DNA of 64,000 nt, from the NCBI GenBank assembly GCA_951799425.1, contig OX637393.1, forward strand, positions 12,940,744 through 13,004,743, in the 5' to 3' direction. Shown one piece after another: positions 48,001-58,595 of this stretch. Below the pieces are notes generated by a model. It was given only the letters and a program-made list of their open reading frames with translations, was not told where the DNA came from and ran no database searches. The stretch is from Ilex aquifolium. Its lineage: Eukaryota; Streptophyta; Magnoliopsida; Aquifoliales; Aquifoliaceae. Positions within the stretch are counted from its first letter, which is position 1; every line of letters begins with the position of its first letter. The translations under genes were made by a program, and so were the position numbers.

Positions 48001-49982
48001 TGTAACGCCCCAAAAACCACCTTGGAAATCATTACCTTCTAACACTATTCATACCATGAGAGCAACTAATAAAATCCATAAATAACTGGGGTTCCTTAAT
48101 TTAACAAAATTCGGGCAGAGTCTCCTTTGTTCGGGGAGCTCTACCCAAAACACAACATGTGCAATTATACTACATTGATCACACCAGGTCCATTGATCCA
48201 TAAAATATTTACAACATTATCCAAAAGAATAAGCCCAAACCATGGCTACTACATCAAAAGAATTACATTTGAACTTAGCAGCGAAATAAACAAAATACTA
48301 GACTTTACATGATTGTACATAATCGTTCTTAGTCTAGCACAAAAATAAACGACATCTCTAGATGTCCCACTCGGGATCCAAGTACCCCTCTAATGAAGCT
48401 TCTCCATGGCCCGGCTCGTTAGCACCGAGCTCCTCCTCCGGCCCATAATCTGTAAAATGTTTAACTATAAGGGGTGAGCACGAAACTCTGTAGAAAAATC
48501 CTCCACAAACTCGAACAAGGTTTAGAAAACAGATAAGAACCGGTCGGTCTCATTTCGTAAATAACATATATCAATTTTGAAGGAAAAACAAGACATTTTA
48601 AATAGATCTCAAGTTTAAGCCGTAACAATAATCAAGTGAAATGTTAAGGTAAATTTCATAAAAATATACCATTTCCAACTTTAAGCCATTTAGGAAGGGC
48701 GCTTTCCGATGCATTGTCCCATACCAATGCACCGGCCAAGACGATCCAACCCATCATCCCATGTATATTGGTTCACCCCGTACCATGTATGTTGATTGCT
48801 TCTCATGAATTTACCCAACGATTATACCTAGTCTACCAATCACCATCACAATCACAAACACTTTAGGAAATAGCGTCTACCATCCCAATGGCAGTGACGA
48901 GTCCCTTCCCAGGGAAAATATACCATCTCTTATTCGAACTCCCGTGAACGATAGTGGTTGCATTACCAAATGACAATCCAGTACAAGTGTTAGGAAACCA
49001 TCTCACCCCCACTGGGATAGACTAACCTCTAACACTCTACGGCATCTCTTGATGACAATCCAAATCCATCACAACAACCATACAAATGAGGAAACCAAAA
49101 TATTCTCAATTCACCAACAATTCCAAATAAATACAAAATCCACAATTTCTCATTTTACAAACATATCTCAAAAATCCCCAAATTTATCATGTAACAATTT
49201 CAATGACCAATTAAGGAAAAATACAAGATATCACAACAACATCATTTATTACTCAACACAAAGCACTAAAGGTTTAGAAATCAAGAACAAATGAATATTG
49301 AGAGAAAAGTCCACCTCTCATGAGAACAAGTGTTTTCAAAACAAGAAATAGAGGTTTCATGGCAATCTAATCATAGCCTTGTTTTAAACATGATAATATT
49401 TGCAAGAATATCAAAAATCAAAGATTTCCTAACACATATCTAAGATTTAGAGTCAAAAACATATATATATAGCCCTAGCCTCAATGAACAAGAGTGAGAA
49501 CTGTTCACAGGTTGTTTTGGTGTTCTCCAAAATTACGATTTTGCCACTAAGAATCTCCAATTTGATCCATATGACTATCCTAAGATTTTTCGACGTTCCG
49601 GATTCATTTTTAATGTTATTTTAACCTAAAAACATTTATTTTTATGATTTATCTCAAACTAAAATAAATTTACACTCGAAATACTAAAATTACTATTTTA
49701 TTCCTCCGAACCGCTATATGTGCTAAACGGCTATTCCAAGTCTTTCGGATCTCCCAGGTTCAATGATAATATTATTTTGACATAAAAAAATTAATATTTT
49801 TGCTTAGTTACCCTTATCAACCTTAAACACCTCCAAAAAATTAAATTTCACAATCAATTTGCCTCCCTAGTATTTATTCTTACGGTTTCAATATATATAT
49901 GGTTTATTCTTACGTCATTACATATATACGAATCACTAAACAAGTACATTACTATATTAATATAAACATGTGGAAGTTTACA
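48001..49982 (-). mobile_element. solo LTR, Tekay-related, with perfect TAAAT duplication
   Basis: On the plus strand it starts TGTAACGCCCC and ends GTGGAAGTTTACA, the reverse complement of the ends of the LTRs at 53962 and 58596. The inside also matches them patchily (ACGGCATCTCTTGATGACAA near 49040; AGCCCTAGCCTCAATG near 49475). TAAAT lies at 47996-48000 and 49983-49987. At 1982 bp against 2276 and clearly diverged, it is an older family member reduced to one LTR. Confidence 0.9.
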
Positions 49983-50723
49983 TAAATATAAGGAAAAATT
50001 TTAATCACACCCTTTCTAGTTTACCATATCTTCAAGGATATCTCTTTTATTTTTTGAATATTTACTGACACCCTATGTCAGATTAAAAGTGTTAATTAGA
50101 ATGCAATTTTACTAAATTGTTCATGATATATTTTAGAAAAAACTTCATCCACACCTCTTCTAGATAGACATATCTTCAATGAGACCCCCCATATTTTCTA
50201 AAATTTTTTACGTATTAAAATTTAGGCAAATTAAAATTCTGTTCGAGCTAATTAAAATTTATTTTTTATGTATTAAAATTTGAGTCGATTAAAAATTATA
50301 TTTTTTTACGTATTAAAATTTGAGTCAATTAAAATTCTATTCGATACTCAAATTAAATTTTAATCAACTCGCATTAAATTTTAATCGGCTTGATTTTTGA
50401 TACATAAAAAAATATAAATTTTAATTGACTCAGATTTTAATACGTAAAAAATAAATTTTAATCAACTTAAATCGAATTTTAATAAATAAAAAATAGGGTC
50501 ATTGGGAGGCCGGTACCTCCCAAAAAACTTAATAGGATAAAAGTACACTTTTTAAAATAATTGGGATAGAAGTACATGTGCTTAAAAAAAGTCATAAAAG
50601 CCCTTTTACCCCTACCATAAATAGTGCATACCTAATTGAATGTGAGACTTTCAAGATTAGAATGTGAGACTTTCAAGATTCCTTTTGATATTTGTGTATC
50701 ATTTGAATTTTGAAATTTCATAT

Positions 50724-50733
<10 letters not shown>

Positions 50734-50761
<28 letters not shown>
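50734..50761. repeat. (CA)n microsatellite in the left arm
   Basis: About 14 CA units; mirrored by (TA)n at 51010-51061 in the right arm. Confidence 0.92.
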
Positions 50762-50764
<3 letters not shown>

Positions 50765-51007
50765 TATATATATAGGCGAAAAAGAGAGACACGATATAAA
50801 TCGTCATGCAAACAGTGTCACCAAAGAGAGACACGATATAAATTGTCATGCAAACAGTGTCACCAAAGAGAGACACGATATAATGACAATGGGGGTCCAA
50901 TGACATTCCATGATGCCACTGATTGGACCCCCATTGTCATTATATCGTGTCTCTCTTTGGTGACACTATTTGCATGACGATTTATATCGTGTCTCTCTTT
51001 TTCGACT

Positions 51008-51009
<2 letters not shown>

Positions 51010-51061
<52 letters not shown>
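51010..51061. repeat. (TA)n microsatellite in the right arm
   Basis: About 26 TA units. Confidence 0.95.
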
Positions 51062-51066
<5 letters not shown>

Positions 51067-51709
51067 TTCAAAATTCAAATGATACACAAATATCAAAAGG
51101 AATCTTGAAAGTCTCACATTCTAATCTTGAAAGTCTCACATTCAATTAAATATGCACTATTTATGATAGGGGTAATTATGGAATACAATTTAGAAGGAAT
51201 TTGAAAATGTTTTAAAATGTGTACTTATTGACAACTATTTAATGAAAAAGAGGACTTAAAGGAGGATAAGTTTGGAGGTGGTACTTAAAGTCAACTAAGT
51301 TTTGAAAAAGGTACCTCCATCCCATTATCTCTAAAAAATATAAATCTTAATCAATTCGAAAAGAATTTTAATCAAAGCTAACAGCTCAAGTAAAGCTCAA
51401 ATTGACTCGAATTTTAATATGTAAAAAAATAAAATTTAATTAGCTCGAATTGAATATTAATCGACCCAAATTTTAATATGTAGAAAAAAAATTTTAATCA
51501 ACTCGAATTTTAATATGTAGAAAAATAAATTTTAATCGACTCGAATTTTAATATGTAGAAAAATAAATTTTAATCGACTCAAATTTTAATGGAATTTTAT
51601 GTAGAAAGATTATTTGGGGTTTATGTGGAGGCAATTTTAGATTTGAGATAATTTATTTATGTTATAAATTGTGGTTTAATGGCAGAGGATGTCAGTGATG
51701 TTTAAATAT

Positions 51710-51896
51710 TTTTTTTTAGTCAGACCATCCGGTATCCGAAAGCCACATTGGGCTCCGACTAATCTGGATTCGAGCCGGGTGGGACCACAAGGGCGGCAAA
51801 GCTCTCCCTACCGAACGCAGCTGCGTTCCCAAGACTCGAACTCGAGACCTTGGTTAAGCTAGAACAGTCCCTCACCAACTGATCTAACGTTCGGTG
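51710..51896 (-). mobile_element. tRNA-derived SINE with 15-bp target duplication
   Basis: On the minus strand the body has TTAGATCAGTTGGTGAGG (A-box-like) and GAGTTCGAGTCTTGG (B-box-like), the Pol III internal promoter of tRNA-type SINEs, and ends in an A run (the T run at 51710-51716). GTGATGTTTAAATAT flanks it at 51695-51709 and 51897-51911. At 187 bp it looks complete. It inserted into the right part of the MULE. Confidence 0.88.
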
Positions 51897-52206
51897 GTGA
51901 TGTTTAAATATAAACTAGAAGATATGTCACTGATGTTTTTGATAATAAATGGGGTGTCCTTGAAGATATAGTAAACTAGAACGGGTGTGACTGAAATTTT
52001 CCATAAATATAATAATAAAATATGCATCTATATTTTTTTCATCTTTCCACTTTTCTATCCTACCAAACACAAAAAAATTAGGGTTTTTTGGGTGTGGGTA
52101 CATATTTTCATACTTATTTTAGAGAAAGTGTATGGATAAATATTTTACTCTAATAAGTTCAATTTTAATAAAGCATCTTGTGATTAGGTACAAAATTCAA
52201 ATGACA

Positions 52207-53600
52207 TTTGAAATTTTTTACTTACTTACCCTTCCTTAAATTATGCATAATTTTTATTCTCTCCATCTCTCTCCCCTATTTTCTCTCAATCTCTCTCTCC
52301 CTCTCTCTCCATTACTCTCTCACTATCTCTCCTCTATTTTCTCTTCATCTCTCTCTCTCTCTCCCCGTTACTCTCCTTATCTCTCTCATATTTTCTCTCT
52401 ATCTACCATTTATAGTTTATTTTCTTTTCAAGTATATACAGATTTGATTTATTTTTTCATCTTTCTCTCCCCTATGTTCTCTCTCTCTAACCCTTTTTTT
52501 TTTCTCTCTCTCTCACTTTCTCTCCCTATATTTTTTCTCTCTCTTTATATCAACGTTACAGCAACACAATTACACTAATCAGTTATACTTATTAGTTACA
52601 ATTGTTTTATAATATACCAAATAGTTACTCATGCGTTCTAATAAACCAAACAGTTACACCAAATAATTACGCAAAATTATGACACTAACTCAATTTAGCA
52701 TTCAGTTGTTTACATAAATCAAATAGTTGCACCATTTAGTATCGTGACATGATTACACCAATTATATATACCAAATTTAGTATAAATGGTAAAGTTTTTT
52801 GTGTAATGATAAACCTAATTTGGTGTATATAAGGGCATCTCAAACCCTGACTCAAATTTAGACTCAAATTTAAATTTGAGTAAAAAAATCTAAAAAACTT
52901 GCTCCAACTCTTACTCAAACTTATACCAAATCAAGGGAGACTCTTTTTTTTACTCAAATTAAGGGAGACTCAAATTCTTACCCAAATCTTTAATGGTGAG
53001 ATTTCACCATCTTTTAAAGATCCAATGGTCATCTTTATTCTCATTTAATTTTGGGTTTTCCCTCATTTAAATTTAAGTTTCTCCTTCTTTAAATTTGAGT
53101 TTGTTCATTGGAGTCCTTTGTATCAAATCAAGTTTTTTACTCAAATACTAACTTAAATTTAAGTAAAATTTTGAGTTATGGTTGAAGATGCTCTAATTAG
53201 TGTAACCATGTCGTGATACTAAATGGTGTAACTCTTTGATTTATGTAAATAACTGAATGACAAATTGGGTTAGTGTTGTAATTTTGTGTAATTGTTTAGT
53301 ATAATTGTTTAGTTTATTAGAACACATGAATAACTGTTTGGTATATTATAGGGTAATTGAAACTAATTGGTGTAATTGTATTTTGTAACGTTGATATAAG
53401 GAGAAAAAGAATAAGGAAATAAGGGAAAGGAAGTAAGAGAGAGAGATGAAAAAATTAAATCAAATATTTACATATTTGAAAAAAAATAAATTATCAATGT
53501 GAGAGAAAGAGAGAGATAGATAGAGAGAAAATAGGGAAAAGAGGGTGAGAGATTAATGGAGAGAGAGAGAGGGAGAGAGCGTAATGAAATAATAAATGGC
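52207..53600. mobile_element. palindromic element with (CT)n / (GA)n arms
   Basis: The left arm (CTCTCTCC-rich, then TATATCAACGTTAC, ACCAAATAGTTAC, CACCATTTAGTATCGTGACA) is mirrored by the right arm (TGTCGTGATACTAAATGGTG, TAACTGTTTGGTATATTATA, GTAACGTTGATATAAGGAG, then GAGAGAG-rich). The loop is short once the MITE at 52833-53193 is removed. Outer ends are diffuse and no target duplication was found, so the boundaries are approximate. Confidence 0.65.
52833..53193. mobile_element. Tourist-like (PIF/Harbinger) MITE
   Basis: Starts GGGCATCTCAAACC and ends GGTTGAAGATGCTC, an imperfect inverted repeat, with TAA at 52830-52832 and 53194-53196. A 3-bp TWA duplication is the Harbinger hallmark. The 361-bp core is ACTCAAATTTAAATTTGAG-type palindromic sequence. 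It sits in the loop of the surrounding palindrome. Confidence 0.75.
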
Positions 53601-54299
53601 CTTTTAGTCTTTTTTCAAAAAAAATCATTTTGGGCCAAATAAGTTTCCTTAAAAAAAATGCATTTTAACTCAAATAAGTCCAAATTTTTATACCGGCTTC
53701 CAAATTACCCAAAAAATTAATCCTTCCTACCTTACACCACTCTTACCAAATATAAAAGAGAGAATAAAAGATTTTTTCCTTAAATGATAGAATGTGTATC
53801 ACTCACATGAATCAGGCCTTGAATCCATTGGTCAAAGAGGTTAAAGTTTTTAGACCAAATTCGAGTTATGGAAGATGCATTGAAGGTAGTCTTTGGAATC
53901 CCTCGGTAAGGCATGAAAAGCTTTTATTAAATTGTTGATTAGCAAAATTGGACTTGACTAGTGTAAACCCCCGCATGTTTATAATTATATAGTAAAGTAT
54001 TTGTTTAGTGATTCATATATATAGATAATGATGTAATAATAAATCATATGGATGTATTGGAAGTTAGGAAGTGTCCTGGAGTTAAAATACACTTTAGCGA
54101 GAATTTGGGGAAAAATGGGTATTGAATACTTCTTAGTACTTTGGACATAACTTTTTAGTCTTAATTCCAAAGGACCTGAAATTTTGACAGTAGATAGTAG
54201 ACATCTAGAGCTACAAAAGTGTATCTAATGAAAATTTTCCAATTCGACCTCTAAATGGGTCAAAAATGCATTGGAAGTGGAAGTAGAAAAATCTGGGTA

Positions 54300-54495
54300 G
54301 TGACTACCGGTAGCCAAAATCAGCTACCGGTATCCAAATTCAGCTACCGGTAGCCAATGGTCCAGTACAAATCAGCTACCGGTAGCCAACCGGTAGCCGA
54401 TGGTCCAGTAAAAATCAGCTACCGGTAGCCAACCGGTAGTCGAGGGTCCCGTGTGTCCGAGATACCGGTAGCCAAAATCAGCTACCGGTAACCAC
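54300..54495. repeat. ACCGGTA palindrome array in U3
   Basis: Nine copies of (C/A)TACCGGTAGCC-like words within 190 bp, spaced about 12 to 43 bp, ending 50 bp upstream of the TATA box. The same array lies at 58936-59131, where two variant units (ATACCGGTAGCC, CTACCGGTAACC) are in the consensus form. Confidence 0.92.
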
Positions 54496-54543
54496 TGTAA
54501 AAATCCGAATTTTCTGTTCGCGAACCCTTGATTTTTCCTCCAC

Positions 54544-54551
54544 TATAAATA
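54544..54551 (+). promoter_or_regulatory. TATA box of the Tekay LTR
   Basis: CACTATAAATACATTTTG, directly downstream of the ACCGGT array; the best TATA box in the LTR. Confidence 0.7.
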
Positions 54552-56241
54552 CATTTTGTCACCTCCTTAGCCTTCATTACACCACTCCAAACCCTAGATA
54601 GCTTGAGAGGAGAAGAGAGGAAGAGAAAAACACATCCAAAAGAGAGATTTACATCATTTGTGAAGATCAAAACCCTCAATTCCTCAAGATTCCACTTCTA
54701 TACCTATTTCCTTTTCTTCCCTTCTTCACCCAATCTCACCCAAATCTCTTGAAACCCTAGGAGGAGGAAATTAAGAGGAAAAGGAAGGAGAATAAAAAGG
54801 TTTTGAAGGTTGGGTCTTGTATTTAAAGCTACAACTAAGAGGTAGGGGTTTTTCTCTCATTTCTCACACATTGAGGCTAGGGTTGTATATTTATGTATGT
54901 CTCTCACATGTCTTCTCATATATATGATATGTAGTACATGATTCTTGATATTTTTGCAATAAAGGGCATGTTTCAAACATTTTGGTGGTTGGGTAACCAT
55001 GGAACCATTCTTTTTCACAATCCAACCCGAGTTTTGAAGAAAATGGGATTTTCTCCTAATTTATTCTTTGTCTTTGATTTCAAAACTTTAGTGTTGAATA
55101 TTGTATAACAAAATGATATAGATTACGATCTCTTGCATATTTTCTTGGATTGTTCGATTATATGACAAATGTGAAAAATTGGGGATTTTTACTATAATTG
55201 AGAAATTGTTGTGAATTGTGAATATTCTTGGTTTCCTCATTGTATGGTTGTTGTGATGGACTTGGATTACCTTCGAGAGATGCCGTAGAGTGTTAGAGGT
55301 TAGTCTATCCCAGTGGGGGTGAGATGGTTGCCTAATGCTCGTAGTGGATCGTTGTTGTGACCGCGATCACTATCGTTCACATATATATATCGAGGAAAAG
55401 GGTTAGTATACTAGACACCTTGGGAGGATTTCGTCAATGCCGTAGGAGACGGTATACGCCCTTCCTAAAGAGATTTGTGATTGTTGGTTGGAATTGGTGG
55501 ACTAGGTATGATCGTTGGGTAGATTCACGGGAAGCAATCAACATACATGGTACGGGGATGAACCAAAAATACATGAAATCAGGAGTTGGGTTGTTCTTGC
55601 CGATGCATTAGTATGGGACAATGCATGGGGAGAAGTCCTTCTTAAATAGCTTAAATTGGAATTGTGATTATCGATGCTAAACTCACTCTATTCTTTTAAT
55701 GGATTATTGCTACTGTTTAAACTTGAGATCTCTTTTAAAATGTCACTATTTTCATTCAAAATCTTTATGTATGATATTTGTGAAATGAGACTGACCCGTT
55801 TTATATGTTTTCTAAACCTTGTATGGGTTTGAGAGAATTGTTCTACAGAGCTTTGTGCTCACCCCCCTACCGCTAACATTTTTCAGATTTTCTACAAGAG
55901 GAGGACGTAGGGGTCGAGGAGCCCGCTACTTGGGAGACTCCACTGGACGGGAGTGTGGATCCCGAGGTGGACGCCTAGAGCGACACTTTCTTTTGTTCTA
56001 GACTAGGATATTCCTTTTGAACATTGTAAAGCCTAGTTTTCTTTTGTTATTTTCGCTGTGCTACATTAGTTGATTTTGGAATGTAAAGGCCAAAATGGGC
56101 CTATTCTTTTGGGTTAATGCTGTAAATTTTATGGATGACTTTATGAAGTCTTATTTATGGATGGATTATTTTAGTGCTCTCATGATGTGAATGTTTTAGA
56201 ATGTAATGCCGTCCAGGGTGTGTTTTGGGGCGTTACAGTAA

Positions 56242-56254
56242 TGGTATCAGAGCT
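56242..56254 (+). other. primer-binding site (initiator-Met tRNA type)
   Basis: TGGTATCAGAGCTTAGG four bases after the LTR end; TGGTATCAGAGC complements the 3' end of plant initiator tRNA-Met. Confidence 0.92.
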
Positions 56255-56559
56255 TAGGCTTTAGGTCTTACATGGGAGCTGTAGGTTATGGATTACCACA
56301 AGTAAAGTAAGACTAGGTTGAAGAAACTTTAAGCTTGAATTGGTTTGAGGTTATATGTGTATGAAATAGGTGTGATTTGTTTTTTAGTTAGGTTAGGGAT
56401 TTATTTAATTATTTATATTTGTTCAAATTCGATGAATTGTCTTGCTACGCAATCGAGTTTGTGGCCCCGGATGCAAAGAGGGCTAAACGCTTTGAACAAG
56501 ATTGGAGGCCTTCCATTCGCGAGAAGAGGGTCACACGCTGAATTCGAGAATACAAGTAC

Positions 56560-57096
56560 GTGTCCGTGGACGGGAACGAGGACGTGAACTTGAACGTGGA
56601 CGTGTACGTGGACGTGGACGTGATTGGACAAAGACCTCAGATAGCTCGAGGAGCGGGAGGCGTACCAGAGAGAGTAGGCACGGATGCACGCCGATGCTTT
56701 GCCTGTGGAAGTGTTGGGCACTTCAAAGATAATTGTCCATTGCTTTCCACCAAGACCAACCAAGCAACGGGGTGAGTGAATGCAAACAGGCCACCGCTAC
56801 GACAGCCATTACCACCACAGAGACCGTTACAAGCTCATGCCCCCGGCGGCGCCAATCAAGGAAGGGTTTTTGCTATGACTCAACCGGAGGAAAATGCCTC
56901 CAACGCCATCGTGGAAGGTATCGTTCTTTTCTACGATTCTTGGGCCCGAATTTTATTAGATTCCTATGCAACTCATTCTTTTATACGTACTGTGTACGCT
57001 GTGGAATTGGGATTGTGTTTCAAGGAAGTCGAACTTACAGAATATGTTAATTTGCCTACGGGACAACGAGGGGAGACCAGTAGGATTTATTTATAA
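56560..57096 (+). pseudogene. gag C-terminus and protease start of the Tekay element
   Basis: A zinc knuckle RRCFACGSVGHFKDNCP (CX2CX4HX4C complete, 56695-56736) is preceded by a (VD)n stretch encoded by GGACGT hexamers. After an in-frame TGA at 56773 the same frame continues to ARILLDSYATHSFI, the gypsy protease active site, but with DSY instead of DSG. The frame ends at 57096; the rest of the protease is lost. Confidence 0.85.
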
Positions 57097-57219
57097 GTAA
57101 TCTTTGATTTTAAATTTATGTTTAATTACTAGGAAATCATCATGTCTTGACATTCTTGTTAATATTACCTTGTGCTAAAATATATTATAGTTGGGTGAAC
57201 CCTAAATCTTCTCTTCAAA

Positions 57220-57830
57220 ACCCTAGTTTTCAAGGGAATTGTGTGTTCTCTTGATTTCTTCAAGTGTTCTTGATGTCAAACCTTGATAGACGTTTGTAAT
57301 TGATTTCACTACCCGATTATTCCATTCTTTCGAGTCTAAGCTTGATTTCATTGTTATGGATTTCAAGAAGTAATTGTTCCGTTGTGTTTGATTTCCAAGC
57401 TTAAGATTCATTTGCTCTTGATAGCTAAATTTGATATTCATTTGTTATTAATCTCAAACCTTGATATTCACTCGTTCTTGAGATTTAAACTTGATATTCC
57501 TTTGTTATTGATCTCCAACCTTGGTTATCCATTTGATCTTGATATCTAAATTGGAAATTCAATTGTTATTGAGTTCAAGACTTAATATTCATTTGCTCTT
57601 GATTTCAATACTTGTTATTCACTAGTTCTTGACTCCCAAGCTTGATATGGGTTTGTTATGGAATTCGAGACTTGATTGTTCCTTTATTTTGGATTCCAAA
57701 AACTTGAGATTCGTTTGTTATTAATTTCAAACCTTGCTTGTTCTTTTGTTCTTGATTTCCAAGCTTGATAGCCATTTATTCTTGGTTACAAGGCTTGATT
57801 ATTTATTTGTTCCTTAATTCAAAATTCTAA
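57220..57830. repeat. degenerate ~38-bp repeat array inside the Tekay element
   Basis: Words such as CTTGATATTCATTTG, TTCTTGATTTCCAAGC and TTGTTATTGATCTC recur about every 35-42 bp for 600 bp, about 15 diverged units. It occupies the place where RT and integrase should be and has no coding pattern. Confidence 0.7.
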
Positions 57831-58029
57831 AGATTGGTATTGACCCATAAAATGGTATTTTCGATGATATTATGTTAATTTTTCTTAAATTATTCTGTTG
57901 GAAAAATGTATATGAATTTGGAAGCTAAGAGGGGAGGACAAGTCTGGTTAGGGTTCAACTGTAAACTTTGGTGGATTGTAATGTATATCAGAGTGCGCAG
58001 CGAACTAACGGAGTAAGGACTACAATGGG

Positions 58030-58554
58030 GAAACTACGGAAAAGATTCAACTCATCCGGGAGAGGCTACGCATGGCGCGAAGTAGACAGAAGAGCTACGC
58101 GGACCACAGACGAAGATCCTTGGAATTAAAAGTGGGAGATTACATGTTTTCCAAGGTGTCACACAAGAAGGGCGTGTTACGATTCGGCAAGAAGGAGAAG
58201 TTAGCGCCAAAATATACCGGACCTTTTGAAGTGATCAAAGCAGTAGGCAATGCGGCGTATCAACTTCGACTACTAGCCCAGATATCCAGAGTACTCGACG
58301 TGTTCCACGTGTCGATGTTGAGAAAGTGTCAATCGGATGCAACGCCGGTCGTAAACTTGGAAGATATTGAAATTCAAGAGGGAGAAACCTATGAAGAACA
58401 ACCGTTGAAGATTCTCGATGCCAAAGAGAAGGTACTCCGTAACAAAGTCATCCGACTAGTGAAGGTTTTGTGGCAACACCATGGAGTGGAAGAAGCTACT
58501 TGGGAACCGGAGCTGGAGATACGAGAGAAGTATCCGTATTTATTCGCTACTTGA
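58030..58554 (+). pseudogene. integrase C-terminus with chromodomain-like tail
   Basis: IQLIRERLRMARSRQKSYAD, then LELKVGDYMFSKVSHKKGV, RFGKKEKLAPKYTGPFEVI and LDVFHVSMLRKC are the classic Tekay/Del integrase end. PLKILDAKEKVLRNKVIRLV, then KVLWQHHGVEEATWEPE, is the chromodomain-like module (EEATWE), ending EKYPYLFAT at the stop. The stretch is open to the end but lacks the catalytic core, so it cannot integrate DNA alone. It lies 40 bp before the purine tract, as in full-length relatives. Confidence 0.9.
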
Positions 58555-58582
58555 GGTAAGTTTCGAGGACGAAACTTTCTTT

Positions 58583-58595
58583 AAGGGGGGTGGAT
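58583..58595 (+). other. polypurine tract of the Tekay element
   Basis: AAGGGGGGTGGAT directly before the TGTAAACC of the 3' LTR. Confidence 0.85.

Larger units (their letters stand above)
50496..51332. mobile_element. foldback MITE nested in the MULE
   Basis: The two halves (to about 50905 and from about 50920) are inverted copies: ACTTTCAAGATT repeats, GAAATTTCAAAATTCAAATG, then AAGAGAGACACGATATAA units, around a loop of about 15 bp. The ends share GGTACCT and CATTGGGA/AATGGGA. A possible 8-bp duplication AAAAAATA flanks it (50488-50495, 51333-51340) but is low complexity. At the same arm position the left has a (CA)n tract and the right a (TA)n tract. Confidence 0.7.
49992..52002. mobile_element. 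non-autonomous MULE with 10-bp target duplication
   Basis: The left end GGAAAAATTTTAATCACACC and the right end (inverted GGAAAATTTCAGTCACACCC) are TIRs continuing through TTCTAGTTTACCATATCTTC for about 50 bp. ATAAATATAA lies at 49982-49991 and 52003-52012. A 9-10-bp duplication with long TIRs indicates the Mutator superfamily. Subterminal zones consist of TTTTAATCGACTCGAATT-like repeats. No transposase. It hosts a foldback and a SINE, and its left duplication was itself hit by the 48001-49982 element. Confidence 0.82.
53962..56237 (+). repeat. 5' LTR of the Tekay-type element
   Basis: Starts TGTAAACCCCCGC, ends GGGGCGTTACA. It contains the ACCGGT array and a TATA box, so U3 is about 580 bp; a long transcribed part follows, which explains the large LTR. 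Confidence 0.95.

Noticed and set aside
50664-51117. Open frames on both strands with His-Thr and Tyr-Ile repeats
   Set aside because: They read through the arms and microsatellites of a foldback element.
52208-52578. Leu/Ser-rich frames resembling membrane proteins
   Set aside because: They translate (CT)n-rich DNA in a palindromic element arm.
55357-56001. 84- and 60-codon frames, repeated near 59991-60635
   Set aside because: They sit in the transcribed part of the Tekay LTRs, appear identically in both copies, and have no protein motif.
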